Positions 23,734 to 35,275 of a stretch of DNA of 64,000 bases are shown here, piece after piece. Where the stretch lies: assembly GCA_024180945.1 (NCBI GenBank), contig JAKSGN010000002.1, forward strand, positions 744,001 to 808,000. Direction: 5' to 3'. The DNA comes from Macrophomina tecta. Taxonomy: Eukaryota > Ascomycota > Dothideomycetes > Botryosphaeriales > Botryosphaeriaceae. Position 1 is the stretch's first letter; the number at the start of each line of letters is the position of its first letter. Position numbers and translations under genes: made by a program. The notes beneath the pieces were generated by a model. The model had not been told where the DNA came from. It did no database searches and worked only from the letters and a program-made list of their open reading frames with translations.

Positions 23734-24380
23734 ATGTCTTCCAACCTTATGGACACCGAGCCTGGTGGCAAAAACACCCCGTAGGTTAGCCCTGTTTACC
23801 TCTGTTGGGGATAAGTGTGGTCTGTCCTTCAGAGCCGCCTACTAATCTCCACGAACCGAAGCTACGAGTCTATCAAGATCCACATCAACCCGACCGCCAA
23901 AGAGCCCGGCCAACTCGGCAGTACGTCTCGCACACAGTTTGCTCCCTCAAAGCCTACAGCTCTCAACCCTCCAACCTCACGTGCCACTTCCTCATCCCAC
24001 AAACCCCGTCTCAGAACTCTCGCCCATCCATCGCACACACATACAAACAAACTCGCAGGACTAACAAAACGCCCCTCCCCTTCCCAGGCACCGACGACAC
24101 CACCAACAACCCGACCACCCTCCCGGCCAACACAAACACCACATCCACCACGCACGTCACAGCAGCCGAGAAGACCCGCTTCGGCCAGGCGCTATCGGAG
24201 CAGGGCGGCATGAGCGGTCACACAGCGCCCGACCACGTCTCTGGCAGCGCCAAACAGGCCGGCGGGTATGGCGGGACGGACAGCCTGGTCGAGAATATCG
24301 AAGGGGGAGATGCGGCGCAGAGCCGGAGGGCGCAGGGGTACGGCGGAGAGAGGGATGTGAGGAGGGATGTTGGTGCATGA
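23734..24380 (+). CDS. Small hydrophilic disordered protein, three exons
   Basis: Exons 23734-23780, 23862-23920 and 24088-24380 give 132 residues with matching phases (GTAGGT, GTACGT donors; AAG, CAG acceptors). The protein starts MSSNLMDTEPGGKNTP, continues with YESIKIHINPTAKEPGQLG, and then becomes Thr/Asn-rich and finally Gly/Gln/Ser-rich (HVSGSAKQAGGYGGTDSLVE). It has no hydrophobic segment and no cysteine. The composition resembles small stress- or conidiation-associated hydrophilic proteins, but I do not recognise a named family. The leader just upstream carries three (TCTCATC) repeats at about 23697-23717 and a run of AC-rich sequence before the ATG, typical of efficiently translated fungal messages. 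Confidence 0.65.
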
Positions 24381-25181
24381 GAGAGGGGCTGGCGGTGGTA
24401 GGTTTGATGGAAGTGGTGGGGTGGTTAGCTTTTTGTTTTATGATCAAATGAATTCTATATTTCTTTCGCTCTATTTTTTTTTTTTTTTTTGGACTCTGCT
24501 TCTCGTCGTGTGGTTGCTGGTGCAGTCGAAGAGTCTGATAGCGTGCTTTTGACGACGCGCTTTCCCGAGATGAGATGATTGCGTGGAGCGAGAATAATTA
24601 ATATGAATACCTGCAATGTGCTCTCTAGTAGCCCAGGAAAATATGGGTGCTGGAATCAAGAAAGGCTCATCGTTCGGAGGGGTGGCTCATTACCGTCATA
24701 TTTATGAGGTGAATGTCAAAAATTGGCGGAGCCATATCAAAACTTTTTGTCTGCGGCTGATAATCCCACTCGTACTGTTGTTCCAATCAGGAGTCTTGTG
24801 ATGAATAGCTCCGACACCCACGTGCAATGGCAGCAAATCACCCAAGTGAGTTCACCTCGGAGGAGCCAATATCGAATAAATCGGAGAAACTACAACTAAG
24901 TGATATCGTCGGGACTAAAAGCAAACCAGGAACCAAGAAAATCGGCTCACCGACCGAAGCAAGAAGCAAACAATTTACGCAAGAATATCTTCATAGACCC
25001 GCCACCCATAGACCTAACAACAGTCTTTTCCTCCATTCCTTCTTCAAACGCTCCGTCATCGACAACAGGCGAAGGAACCGAAGCTTCTTCTACGACCACC
25101 TCGTCCTTTCCCGATAAACCATCCTTTTCCCCCTCAAGGGCCTCAGGTCCAGAGTGTCCGATCGGTAATGACAGCAATCCC
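24381..25181. other. Intergenic, convergent gene ends
   Basis: These 800 bases lie between the 3' ends of a plus-strand and a minus-strand gene. They contain an 18-20 base T run near 24475 and no supported gene. A minus-strand frame at 24947-25228 lies just past the fusion-protein stop and shows no similarity to known domains. Confidence 0.5.
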
Positions 25182-27890
25182 TTAAAATTTTCGCTCACGA
25201 TAGACATCTCCAGTGAGCGCAATCTCAAAATCCCTATTCCTGCCCCTGCCCTCCTTCTCCAACTTCCTCACGAGTGGCAGGACAGTCTCGCCAAACAGTT
25301 GAATCTCTTCATCATAGTGCAAGAAAGCGGTCAAGATAATGTCGACGCCGATGCTCTTCAGCAACAGGATACGGTCGGCGATCTGTTCCTTGGTGCCAAT
25401 GAGCTTCGTCTTAAAGCCGTCGTTGTACTGGACCAAGTCCTCGAACTTGCTCTGGGCCCACATGCCAGTCTTGTTGGCCGTCGACGCGCCCGCATTCTGG
25501 ACCTGCTGCCTGAAGCCCTCAACGGCCTCTGCGTCGGCCTTGCCCTGGATCTCCTGCAGTACGCGGATGGCCTCGGCCTCGGTCTCGCGGACGATGACGA
25601 AGCCGTTGAGGGCGAAGCGAACCTTGCCCTCGCGACCGTAGCGGCGCGCGCGCTCCTTGACGTCCTCGATCTGGGTGATGAAGCCCTCGAGCGTGTTGCC
25701 GTTCATGAAATAGACGTCGCTGACGGCGCCGGCATTGTCGCGCGCGTCAATGCTGTTGCCGCCCTGGAAGATCTCCGGGTACGGACGGCCCGGCCACGAG
25801 AGCGGCTTGGGCTTGAGCGGGTAGTCGTGGAACTGGTAGAAGTCGCCCTTGTACGTGAAGCTGTCCTGCGTCCAGATGCCGCGCAGGCACTCGATGAACT
25901 CGCGCGACCGCCGGTACCGCTCCGCGTGGTCCAACCACCACTGCCCGATCGACGTGAACTCAGCCTTGAACCACCCGCTGACGATGTTGACCGCGATGCG
26001 GCCGTCCGTGTAATTGTCGATACTGGCGATCTGCTTGGCCGCGACTGCTGGGTTCCAAGGGCCGGGCAGCAGTGCAGCGATCAGCTTGAGCCGCTCCGTG
26101 CTGTGCAGCAGCGCCTGGCTGAAGCTGACCGGCTCGTGCTGGTTGTCGGCGCCGTAGCCCGCCATGAAGCGGATCTGCGAGAGCGCGTACTCGAAGCCGA
26201 CCCGCTCGGCGGTGCGGGCGTACCGCTTGTTGGCCTTGAGGTCCCAGTGCGTGCGCTGCGGGATCTTCGAGATGACCAGGCCCCCTGAGACATTGGGCAC
26301 CCAGTAGGCGAACTGGACACGGTCAGGATCGGAGTTGAGCTGATCCGCATATGCGAAGTCATCCGAAGGGAGATCTGCGGACGCAGTGCTGATACCGTTG
26401 GGGAGGGAAGGGCCGGTAGAGGCCGAATCGGCAATAGGCACTACAATACGTTTGCCGCTCACAGTGCCGCTCCTGAGCCTGTCGAGTGCGGCGTTGATAC
26501 CCGCAAGTCCTCCATCGGCAACCTCGATCTCCGGGAACTTCAGAGTCCTGGCCGCCAGCAGCTCCTCGAGCCAGGTCATAAGTGACTCACCCACCGTGGA
26601 GGCACTGTGGAAGATCTTGATGGGCACAGTGTGCTGTTGGACGTCAATGACCTTGTTACTGGGAAGACCAGTGAATCCAAGCAGATGAGCACGCTTCTCA
26701 GCTGCCGAGGTGTGGAGAATCTCCTGGAGATGGGTGGCGGACTCTTTGCCCGTGACATCAATGGCGAAGCGCAACTGGTTGCCAGTGATGCTGCGGATCA
26801 CATCAATGGCTCGCTGGTGGTCAAACCTGTCCACCAGCATGTCTGCGCCGAAGTCGATCAATCTCTTTCCATTCTTGGCTACGTCCGCAACGGCGATGAC
26901 CCGGAGGCCAGCGAGCTTGGCCAACTGAAGAGCGAAGAGTCCAGTGGTTGATGAACCTATCCGCGATCAGCATGTGTCTGAGAAGAATTGCCTCAGTTTC
27001 CAGAGCTCACCTCCCCAAATCACGATCCAATCGCCGTGTGTAGGCCGCTCATCGTACGGAATGCTGTCGAAGACCTCAGCGCGCACATCGTCGGGGAATT
27101 GAGTGCGGTCAATGCTGCGAACGAGCTGATGCAGATCTGGGCCCAGAGGAGCATCCTGGGCCAGAGAGCTGAAGTCGACGCCGAGCGAAGTGCCCAGGCC
27201 AATGGCTGCCGCGACGAAAGCAACGCCAATGGCCGCGCCCGTCTTCACGGAGACGCCCTTGGGGATCCTCGCAACATTGTAATCGGCCGTGACCACGTAC
27301 TCCTGGTAGGCGGCCTTGCGGATATCTCTGTAGTCGGTCGAAGGGCCGAAGACGACGTCGCCGCTCTGGACGCGGCTGGGCTTGCGCGGGGCGCGAACGA
27401 CGATTCCGGCGAAATCCCTGCCATTGACCCACGGATACGAGGGCTGGCCGAAGTTGTAGTCCGGGCCCTTCCAGTCGACAGGGTTCAGGCCGATAGCGAG
27501 GACTTGGATGAGGATCTCGTCGTCGCTCTTGAGCGAGGGGATCTCCTTGGCCTTCTCGAGCGAGTACTTCTGGCGCGGGCCGTGGAGGAGGAGGACGTCT
27601 TGCTGAGGGGAGCCTAGCTTGAGGAAGTCGTCGTCGGCAGTGTATTGGGCGGTGCCATTGGTGCCATTGGTGTAGCCATTGGAGTGCGAGTGCAGGTTGG
27701 AATAGGTGTAGGAGCTATGCGAACTGCTGGGAGGGCCGGACTTCAGCGAAGAGAAGGGAGCGGAAGAAACAGAGGGGCGATGGGACAGAATGGCAGAATG
27801 GCCATTGGGTCCATTGGCTTCGCCGCCCCTGCCACAGGAGGGGTCGTGGCGGAGAGAGAGAAAGGGGCCGTTGGCGATGGAGGTAGGCAT
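25182..27890 (-). CDS. Fusion protein: MDR (zinc-type dehydrogenase-like) reductase + SfnG-like flavin monooxygenase
   Basis: Exons 27890-27011 and 26956-25182 give 884 residues. After a Ser/Asn-rich N-terminus, residues of about 90-470 form a medium-chain reductase: VLAIGLNPVDWKGPDYNFGQ, VNGRDFAGIVV, IPKGVSVKTGAAIG and the nucleotide-binding VIWGGSSTTGLFALQLAKLA, the last reconstituted across the intron. The catalytic-zinc ligands of true alcohol dehydrogenases are absent, so it is closer to quinone/enoyl reductases. A linker of about 35 residues leads at about residue 505 into a bacterial-luciferase-like domain: FAYWVPNVSGGLVISKIPQR, RFMAGYGADNQHEPVSFSQA, DGRIAVNIVSGWFK, YPEIFQGGNSIDARD and KTGMWAQSKFEDLVQYN. 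This is most like SfnG, which uses FMNH2 and O2 to convert dimethylsulfone to methanesulfinate, and like SsuD. The fused reductase might serve reduction or product handling; this is inference. The start is ATG 27890; an upstream exon is possible. Confidence 0.85.
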
Positions 27891-29114
27891 TGTCGGAAGC
27901 GGGGAGGCTGCAGACAAAGGCGGGACGCAGGGCGGAGGAGGGCAGCTTAAGAGGTCGCTGGAAATTGTCGCGACACAGCCCGCGAATAATGCAGGCTAAG
28001 TGGACCAGCAAGAGAAACCCACGGAGCGCGATGGAGAGCCTGGAGCTTGTCAGTCGTGGGCGTCCCTTAGTCCGATGACGTGCTTCGAGCCCGACCTGCA
28101 GCTACTTGTGCGGGCTGGGGAGCAGCTGGAGCGATGCATTTAAGTAGGCGGCTGCTGGCATTGGAAGGATTGAAGAAAAACGCCGCCTTCTGTGATATTT
28201 TCCCCCCCACAGGCGGACGTGCACGTCTGCAGTCGACCCGCGCGAGCGGATGATGGTGGTGAGCTGGCCGAGTGATTGGCAGGCAGGCGTCGTCTAGGCG
28301 TGCGTGTCATGGTGCGTGGGTGGAGAGGATAGCTCGGGACAGCTCATCTTTGCCTGCGATGTCGTGATGGAGATCGCTGCGGGGTTGGGCAAGGAACAGA
28401 GTTCGCGGCGTGGTAACCTGCTGAATCGGCCTGCCCGCGGCCGCCAGAGATCCGAGGGCCGGCCAGCTTGACATCGAGCAGAGCTGGTCGCGTTGTTGAG
28501 AGCAGGAACGGGCGCCGCCATCTGGCGGTGACCACCGGGCGTGCAAGCAGCGCGCCGCCGCCCCACGCTCTCACGTGGCCCGGCATGGAGATGCCGTCCG
28601 TATTCGCTGGCTTTGCTGTTGCTCGCGATGCCACCCTCCATTGGCTGCTCTTCCCCGCTTGAACAAGACCTCACGAAGGCGCCAGGCAAGAGCTGAGAAG
28701 GCTAGCTCCGCTGGCTCATCCGAACGCTTCCTAGCGACCTGTTGGCTGAATCGCACGGTGGTCTGATGCGAACCTCTCGAGATACCACGACCCTGCCGTC
28801 TATGCTTGGTTTTTTGCAGTGTGCATCTGCCGATGTGCTGCGCACAGACCAATCCCAGCCAGAGGAACCGTTGATGGCAATGAGCGGATCGCTGGAGGGA
28901 TCCAAGAGGCAGTCTTCCCGTCTCTGCTTCTAGACTTCTGTAGCCTGGCGCGTGGCCGTTGCGAAGAGGACGCACTGCGCATTCCGCGTCATTCTCGTAT
29001 AATAATCACCGTAGGCCTATGTTGCAGGTTGGGCACACAGCCATCGCCTCATAAAAAGAAACCCTACTCCACCAGTCCAGACAAACAAGCATACGAGGTA
29101 TGTGCATACAAAGA
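27891..29114. other. Intergenic, no supported gene
   Basis: About 1.2 kb between the start of the fusion gene and the end of the Snf2-type gene. Frames up to 134 codons occur on both strands but overlap one another and show no domain. The part next to 27890 presumably contains the fusion-gene promoter. Confidence 0.5.
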
Positions 29115-32100
29115 TCAGGCGCCTCCGAAAATGCTCGGACGCGTCGGCAGCGGCATCGTTTCTTCAACAACAGAAGCGAAACTTTCTCTCCAACGTTGTC
29201 CCGGACGTGGGTCCACAACGGATCGACCAACGACTCCAAGAATCTGCGCCCCGTCCTGCTTCGCCTGTGAAGATTGCGAGTTCCTCTTCTGCTTCTTCGC
29301 TTGCGGGGGCGAACTCCCTCCACCTCCTCCTCTCCGCATAGCGCCTCTCCCCGGTCTACCAAATAGCTGCTCTGATTTCTCCAGCGGCGCCATCCGCCGC
29401 TCTCCCACCGCCTCTTCCGGGTCGACTGGGAGAAGCCTCGCATTCTTGATGATGTCCGTGATCATCTGGTCATCTTCCAGAGTCTTCGCCTCCATGTGTT
29501 CATTCCGTGTCATGGTCTTGGACCGCTCGAACATTGCCTCTTCGATCGTTCCTGTGAGGATCAGCGTCTCCACGTAGACCGGCTTCGTCTGACCGATACG
29601 ATGCGCACGCTTCACGGCTTGCGCTTCAGTGCTGGGACGGCAGACGGGATTGATGAAGTAGACGCGCGAGGCTTGGTTGACATTCAAGCCCAAGGCACCG
29701 AGCCGGACGTCCATGAGCAGGACCCTCAACATCGGATCCTTGTCGAAGTTCACAATGTACCTCGACCGTAGCTCATTGGAGATGCCTTTTGAGTAGATTT
29801 CATGAGGCACTCCAAGCAAGTCAAGACACTGAGCAATGTAGTATGCCGCGTTGTCTCCGTCGTAAAAGACGAGAATCTTCTCCTCTTGGTAGTATGTCAT
29901 GATCTGTCCGAGAAGGTAGGTGAGTTTCGCAGAGACCGTTCCGATCACTTGGGTCCTTCGTAGAGGCGAGTGGCCAACAAGCTCGATGCCGCTGTCTCTG
30001 AGACGCTTCCTTGGCGGTTCGGTCGGTGCTGACTCTTCGGTCTTTGCTTCCCTATAACATATCAGCTAACCACGGCTTTCAGCATCAGTGAGATGCCTTA
30101 CTTTGTGTCCTTTTTTGTGGGCCCCGAAGCTTTGGTTGAATTTTTCTTATTGCCTGCCTTCGGCGTCGACCCAACCTTTTTAGTTGGAGTATGGAGTTTG
30201 GAGACGTTGACCTCTACGTGCACACTCGAGGAAGGTAAGCCCATCTTCATCTCATCATCGGCGGCATTGATCTTTGCGGTTTTGGCCTCCGCTGAGAATG
30301 CGTCCTCAAGGGCCGCCTTTCCAGCAGCCTCGAATCCTTCCATCGGATCAGTACCTAGCCGCTCATTGACGTAAGTTTGGGCCTGCAATAGCTGTGTGAT
30401 GCCGTAAAGCTCAGGAAGCTCTGTAACAAGAGCCCACGCATGAGATGTGTTGCCAGGCCAGGAATCCACGAACAAACCAACTTCATGGGTTGCGCTCATG
30501 GCCTTCCAACTCTCCGACGATAGGACGAAATTCTCTGCAAAGTTGATGCACTCCGTCAACAACTGCCGGTCCTCATCTGAGCACTGAGCCTCTTCCTTGA
30601 GAAGATACTTGCACCCATGCTCGACGGCATTCCCAATATCGGTCTCGCTGAAACCGGTCCAAAAGAAATTACTCTGGCGAAGATTCGTGATTAGTTGATT
30701 ACGGGCTTGTTTGCTCCGAGGATGAAAGAGATAGTCGATATCAGTCCTTTCAGACGTTACGGCGTTTGCTGTCAAGACGAGTATGAATAGATTTGCCGAG
30801 ACCTTGTCGTAGAAGCTCGGCGCCAGACGGACGACTCGATGAGTAAGCGGTGGCAAAACAAGATCTTTTTCCACATCGTATGGTTGCGTTTTGATGATAA
30901 GCTGTTCAAGTGCTCTTTTAATGCACAGGGAGTATGAATGAAATGTCCGGCGCTTGTCGTCCTTGTTCTTATGCCTGTATACGTAATCCATCCAATCCGC
31001 ACGCTCTTCGTAGTTGGCATTCGCCCAAGGCCGGACCTGGAGGAAATAGGTGGCTAATTGTCCTAGACTTTTCGAGGCACCAGAACCACGCGCATCCTCA
31101 TCGCCGTAGCGTTTACGCTGCTTAAGAACCTTGTCCCGCAGTGCTTGAGCATCGTTCTCGATGCCCAAACCCGGCGAATCGTCTGAAGCAAGGTCCATAT
31201 CCACTCCAAGGAGATCATCCTTCGCTGGGGTGCCGGATATAACCCAGCGTCGCTCAGCGTGGACCAATTGCTGTGCTACTAGGACAGCATTGGAACTTGG
31301 CGAAGAGAAGTTATGCCCTTCGTCGATCATGATTCTCAGCCAATGCAAATTCTTCAGCGGAGATACATAGATTGCATCTATCCTCAGGCAGGTACAGCTC
31401 CTGGTTCGTGTAGCGCCGATGTAGGGGCACTGGCAGGCTGGCGGAGTACTGTAAGCTGGCCGGCGTCCTTGCTCATCCGAGCCGTCCCGAATTTCCTGCT
31501 CGAACCGGGAGCGGCTGAATAACACAACGTCATAGGTGACAAGTTCAGGCGGTGGCGGAAGCGCTTTGCGAGGGCTGTCCATTACCAGGACCTTCAGTCG
31601 GCCTTCCTCAACATGCTTTTGCAATTCGGACTGCCATTGATGAAGTAGATTCCTCGGCACTACAATGATCGTTCCACTACACATGGTCATTTCACGGGGA
31701 GGCGGAATTGCTGTCTTTCGGTTGAATCGAACTGGTTCTGCCGGTATCTCGTATCTGGGTGGGTTGAAAGTGAGCTCTCGAATGCATTCGGTCAATTCCT
31801 CACCGGTCTCCTCTTTGTGACGGGCCATCGCCGCTTTCCAAGGTATCGAGTGTCTCCCAGTGGCAGCCGCTGCCATTTGAAATAAAGAGCCCGTTTTGGG
31901 TCTGGCTGGTGGCCCGGTCTGGTATTCAGGAGAGATCTTAGGTAGATGATGTTTCGTGGCTAGTATCAGACTGATCGCAATGATTGTCTTCCCTCTGCCC
32001 ATTCCCTCGGCCAAGATGCCAGAGCGGTTGCTTGCATAGAGCCGCGGACTCTGGAGAAACTCAACGTCTCTAGGACAATAGTAGAATTCACTTCCGTTAG

Positions 32101-32917
32101 GTGCTGTTCGAGTCTCCAATCGAGGGTCAAGGAATAGCTCCTGTGAAGCCTCTCTTTGCAGCATCATAGCAGCAGATCTTGCTTGAAATGGATAAAGCTT
32201 TGCAGTCAAGCCGGTAAGTCTCGCGTCGAGAATGTCCTGCATGGCTTCTCTGGCGTACGGGTCCTCGACCTTTCCAGGCTCCGGAAAAGGCGAGGGCAAA
32301 GTGTTGAACAAATAGAACAGCGATGAGTCTTCGGCTGTGGCCCATCGATCGAACTTTGTGCCTTCGGCTTGGTTGCCATCAAGGAATTTTCCGTGCCACA
32401 AATCTGCGGAGACGGACACTTCTTGAACGAGATATCCCAGTGCAATCTGCAACTTCCTAATGCTGCGATCGACGAATCGGCGGGCGAGATCATGCGGTAG
32501 TACGTGAAACCGAACTATTATGGAGTTTTGTGTTGGGGTCGCGAATTCTGCGCGAAGCCATCTCGCTTCCAGCAGGCCCGTTACGGACTCCCGTAAACGA
32601 GTGCCTAGGCCATTGAGAATTGTATGTTGTGAAATGTCCAATTCCATCCAAGTTTGAGTACTGGAAGAAACGCCATGCTGCTCTCTTAGTAGAAGGGAGC
32701 CAAGAGGTATATAGTTCTGCAAGTCCCCAAGCAAGGCCTCCTCTTCGCTGGTCTTCGTCAAGGTGTCGAGTGGAAGAGTTAAAGCTGAAGTAGATATAGC
32801 CGAAGTAGCTGCCGATGAAGTTTGTTTGGAAGCAACAGAGAAAGTGTCTTCCCAGGAAACATTGGCTGATGATTCCATAGTGGCCGGCTGACGGTCCTCA
32901 TTTATTCCCAGTGACAT
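29115..32917 (-). CDS. Snf2-family DNA-dependent ATPase
   Basis: Exons 32917-30102 and 30051-29115, with a GTAAGG...TAG intron, give 1250 residues. The first Rec lobe has a Walker A variant, ILAEGMGRGKTIIAISLILA (usual form DEMGLGKT), then GTIIVVPRNLLHQWQSEL (motif Ia), MIDEGHNF (DEGH in place of DEAH/DEGH, motif II) and RWVISGTPAKDDLLG (motif III). The second lobe lies in exon 2: KILVFYDGDNAAYYIAQCL, LRVLLMDVRLGALGLNVNQA (motif V) and AVKRAHRIGQTKPVYVETLI (motif VI). The N-terminal about 270 residues are family-specific. A Cys cluster (CQCPYIGATRTRSCTCL) occurs before motif II, but I see no RING finger between the lobes, unlike Rad5 or Irc20. Such proteins remodel chromatin or act in DNA repair; the specific role is unknown. 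The Lys-rich segment at the splice join is probably a flexible, nuclear-targeting region. Confidence 0.85.
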
Positions 32918-33282
32918 TTCGGTTCGCGAGGATGGGGCCGCCAGTACGTAGCCCTCGTGCGCTGCACGTTATGCGCTGGGGAGGGGCATCAAAAAGGGGT
33001 TTCAAGTCAAGGCGCATACTTGGTGGCCGACAGGCCGCATGCAAAAGACGAAGTTGGAGCGCTTGGGTGTAGTTACAACGGGGAGAAAGTAGGCAGAAAC
33101 CCGTTGGCACCTGTGCACCGATCAGGTAAAGACTGTGATGACTAAGATGCCGTTATCGCTTATCTCCGACAACCCTCCTAGGAGCTAGACAGACACTCCC
33201 GCTGCAGCAGAGGCCACAGACAGAATGCAGCTTAGACGGCAACGTCTCCGTCATCTTGCGCCGACTCGAGTAGATGCCTAGT

Positions 33283-34251
33283 ATGTCCACTGGGTATGAA
33301 TTGACACGGTCCGAGGGCCAGGATGACTTCCCCGCTCCCCGACCAACGGACCCTGTGTCTTTGATGTCAATCCTAGCCGATGTATTGCGACTGTGAGCGT
33401 CCAAGACTTGCACTACATATTCTACATATCTCTCATGTTTTTCTAACTCTTGAAAAGTCCAGAAGAGTGTCTAGGAATGTCATTCATCTACTTGAACAAA
33501 TATCGGAAGTTCCAGAACAACGAAGACAAATTTCCCAGTCTGGATGACTACGTCCGTCCACAAAGCTAGCTTCGACAATCGCGTGCAGTCCGCTGACCTT
33601 GGCATAGATGCTTATCCTCGCCTGTTTGTCAGTTGCGTCGAAAGCAACAGAGGCACCCAGGCGAGTACGAGAATTTCTCCTCCCAGCGTGGCAGATAATG
33701 CATCGGAACAGGCCGGACACTGTCCCGCTAACGTGTTCCTCACCGACCTACGACGCTCTGCGCTCCGCACTCGTTCGGACAGAGCTGGTGTTGCTCCGCG
33801 TTCTGAGGTTCGAACTGCGCATTTCAACTCCGTTCGACTGCCTCCCCGGCTACTTGAGCGGAGTGATGCGTGAGTTCAATGCAGGAGATACCAGTTCGGA
33901 TGCAGCTCGTGAATTTGACTACCGTAAAAAGGAGCAAAAAGAGGCCGAGAGGATTACGGATCTGATGGATACAAACATCGCGAAAGCCTGCAAGGCAAAG
34001 GCCTTGTTTGCGTAGGTCTCGCAATTCGAAAAGGGGTAATGCTCGTATTAACGCTCGGCAGATGCAGGGACTACCAGTTAGCAAACTACTTTCAAGCAAA
34101 GCCGGTTGCTGCTGCATGCATTTATACAATCCTTCAGGAGCGTGGTCTCATATACGGAATCGATGCACGAATCTGGCTGAGGGAGAAGATAAGCCGCTCA
34201 ATTGATGTAGCAGATTTTGAAGAGGCCGTTTTGGCTCTTGGAAAGGGCTGA
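33283..34251 (+). CDS. Cyclin-box protein, cyclin Q/L-like
   Basis: Exons 33283-33392, 33458-33551, 33608-34011 and 34068-34251 give 263 residues with matching phases. The spliced protein reads through a cyclin box: LPEECLGMSFIYLNKYRKF, then DDYMLILACLSVASKATEAP with the helix-3 LAxxxVASKxxE pattern, then LRSALVRTELVLLRVLRFEL, matching the EL.LLR.L.F signature of transcriptional cyclins. The second fold has ADYQLANYFQAKPVAAACIY. A charged insert (DYRKKEQKEAERI) separates the two folds. Its size and the LLRVLRF motif resemble cyclin Q (the CDK10 partner) and the Ctk2/cyclin L group, so a role with a transcription- or cilia-type CDK is possible; the partner is not determinable. The second intron uses a non-consensus GTCCGT donor. 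The gene is head to head with the Snf2-type gene, 365 bases apart. Confidence 0.75.
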
Positions 34252-34756
34252 ATTATCCCTCCGCTGTACTCTGCCGGTGCAATCGAAGGGATGGCGGCAA
34301 GTATTGCCGTGAGATTACGGCAATTACTGGGTCATATATTGCAGGAAATTATACGACAAGCGGGCATCAATTGATAAAGCAAGTTCGAACGAGGTCGTGA
34401 TTTTGAGTTTTCTAAGTTTACCCAGCAAACCTAAGCCATCAAAAATAGTTGGCCCATGTGAACTCCCAACGCTTGAACAGATGCCCCCTTATCATCGGCC
34501 CCCTGTACAGAAAACGCGCAAAGGTAGCGAGGGGGCAAATTAACAGGAAAGGATTTTCATTAACTTTCGGTGGATTTCATTGACTGTCGTGGAAGGAAAA
34601 AAACAATACATCCGTCGTTAGAATTTCGTGATCACGCACTAAAAGTACAGGGGGTTATTATTCTCTATACCAAGACGATAAACAATCAGCCCTTCAAAAG
34701 GCCGCCTTTTTATTTATTTTTTTTTTTCTGGGGGATGGGTGAAGAGAAGAGAAAAC
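34252..34756. other. Intergenic between convergent genes
   Basis: About 500 bases, locally AT-rich, with a T/A-rich run near 34707-34727. No gene was seen; it presumably holds two 3' untranslated regions. Confidence 0.5.
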
Positions 34757-35275
34757 TTACAAGAGAGACAGCGTGAGGTCGCCGCGGATGCTGGCCTTGA
34801 GCTCGATCTCCACCTCTAGGTTGGCCTCGAGTTTAAGCTTCAAGCCGTCTGTGTCGTCGAGAGAGCTTTTCTGCTGCTGGGGCTCCATCCGATATGGCTG
34901 GTTTGGGTTGGTGCCTCGCATGGGAATCTCGCCGCGCATGGCACGGGCGTGGGTGACGGGGCCATCCATGGAGGTGCTGTCGGGGCCTATGCGCTCGAAC
35001 ATCTGCATCTGCTGCAGCTCGCCGTTCGCGTCGGCCTCCTCCAGCGCCTCCAGGCTGTTCGTTTTCATGTACTTGCCCTCTTCCATGGCTTTTTGGATGC
35101 GTTGCCGACGCGCCCGGCGCGACGCAGAGCGTGATCGGTTCGACTGCTGGCCGGTTTCCCGCTTGTGCTGCTTCATGGCATTATGCATCTTCTCCTGCTG
35201 CTGCATTGTGCGCATGGAGGGCATCTCCTGCTGCTTCTGCACGGCGGTTTGCGCCTCATTCTCGGAATCGGACAT
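34757..35275 (-). CDS. Disordered protein with conserved C-terminal motif, paralogue A
   Basis: A single exon of 172 residues from ATG 35275 (MSDSENEAQTAVQKQQEM). Residues 1-140 are Gln/Met/Arg-rich and hydrophilic, with an RSRSASRRARRQRIQ basic patch and no hydrophobic segment. The last 28 residues (145-172) show alternating hydrophobic and charged positions: LKLKLEANLEVE, then IELKASIRGDLTLSLL. They match the end of the next gene (36098-36769) at 18 of 28 positions. I do not recognise a named family. The stop codon TAA is embedded in GTAAGT (34760-34755), a perfect splice-donor sequence, so an alternative spliced C-terminus is possible. A short CT-rich stretch ending in CCCCCAG follows. Cellular location is unknown. 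Confidence 0.7.
   Translation of the reverse strand: MSDSENEAQTAVQKQQEMPSMRTMQQQEKMHNAMKQHKRETGQQSNRSRSASRRARRQRIQKAMEEGKYMKTNSLEALEEADANGELQQMQMFERIGPDSTSMDGPVTHARAMRGEIPMRGTNPNQPYRMEPQQQKSSLDDTDGLKLKLEANLEVEIELKASIRGDLTLSLL

Noticed and set aside
24900..26288. Plus-strand frame of 462 codons
   Set aside because: It lies antisense to the monooxygenase half of the fusion gene, is dominated by Ala/Leu/Val/Asp/Arg as mirror frames of GC3-rich genes are, and has no domain.
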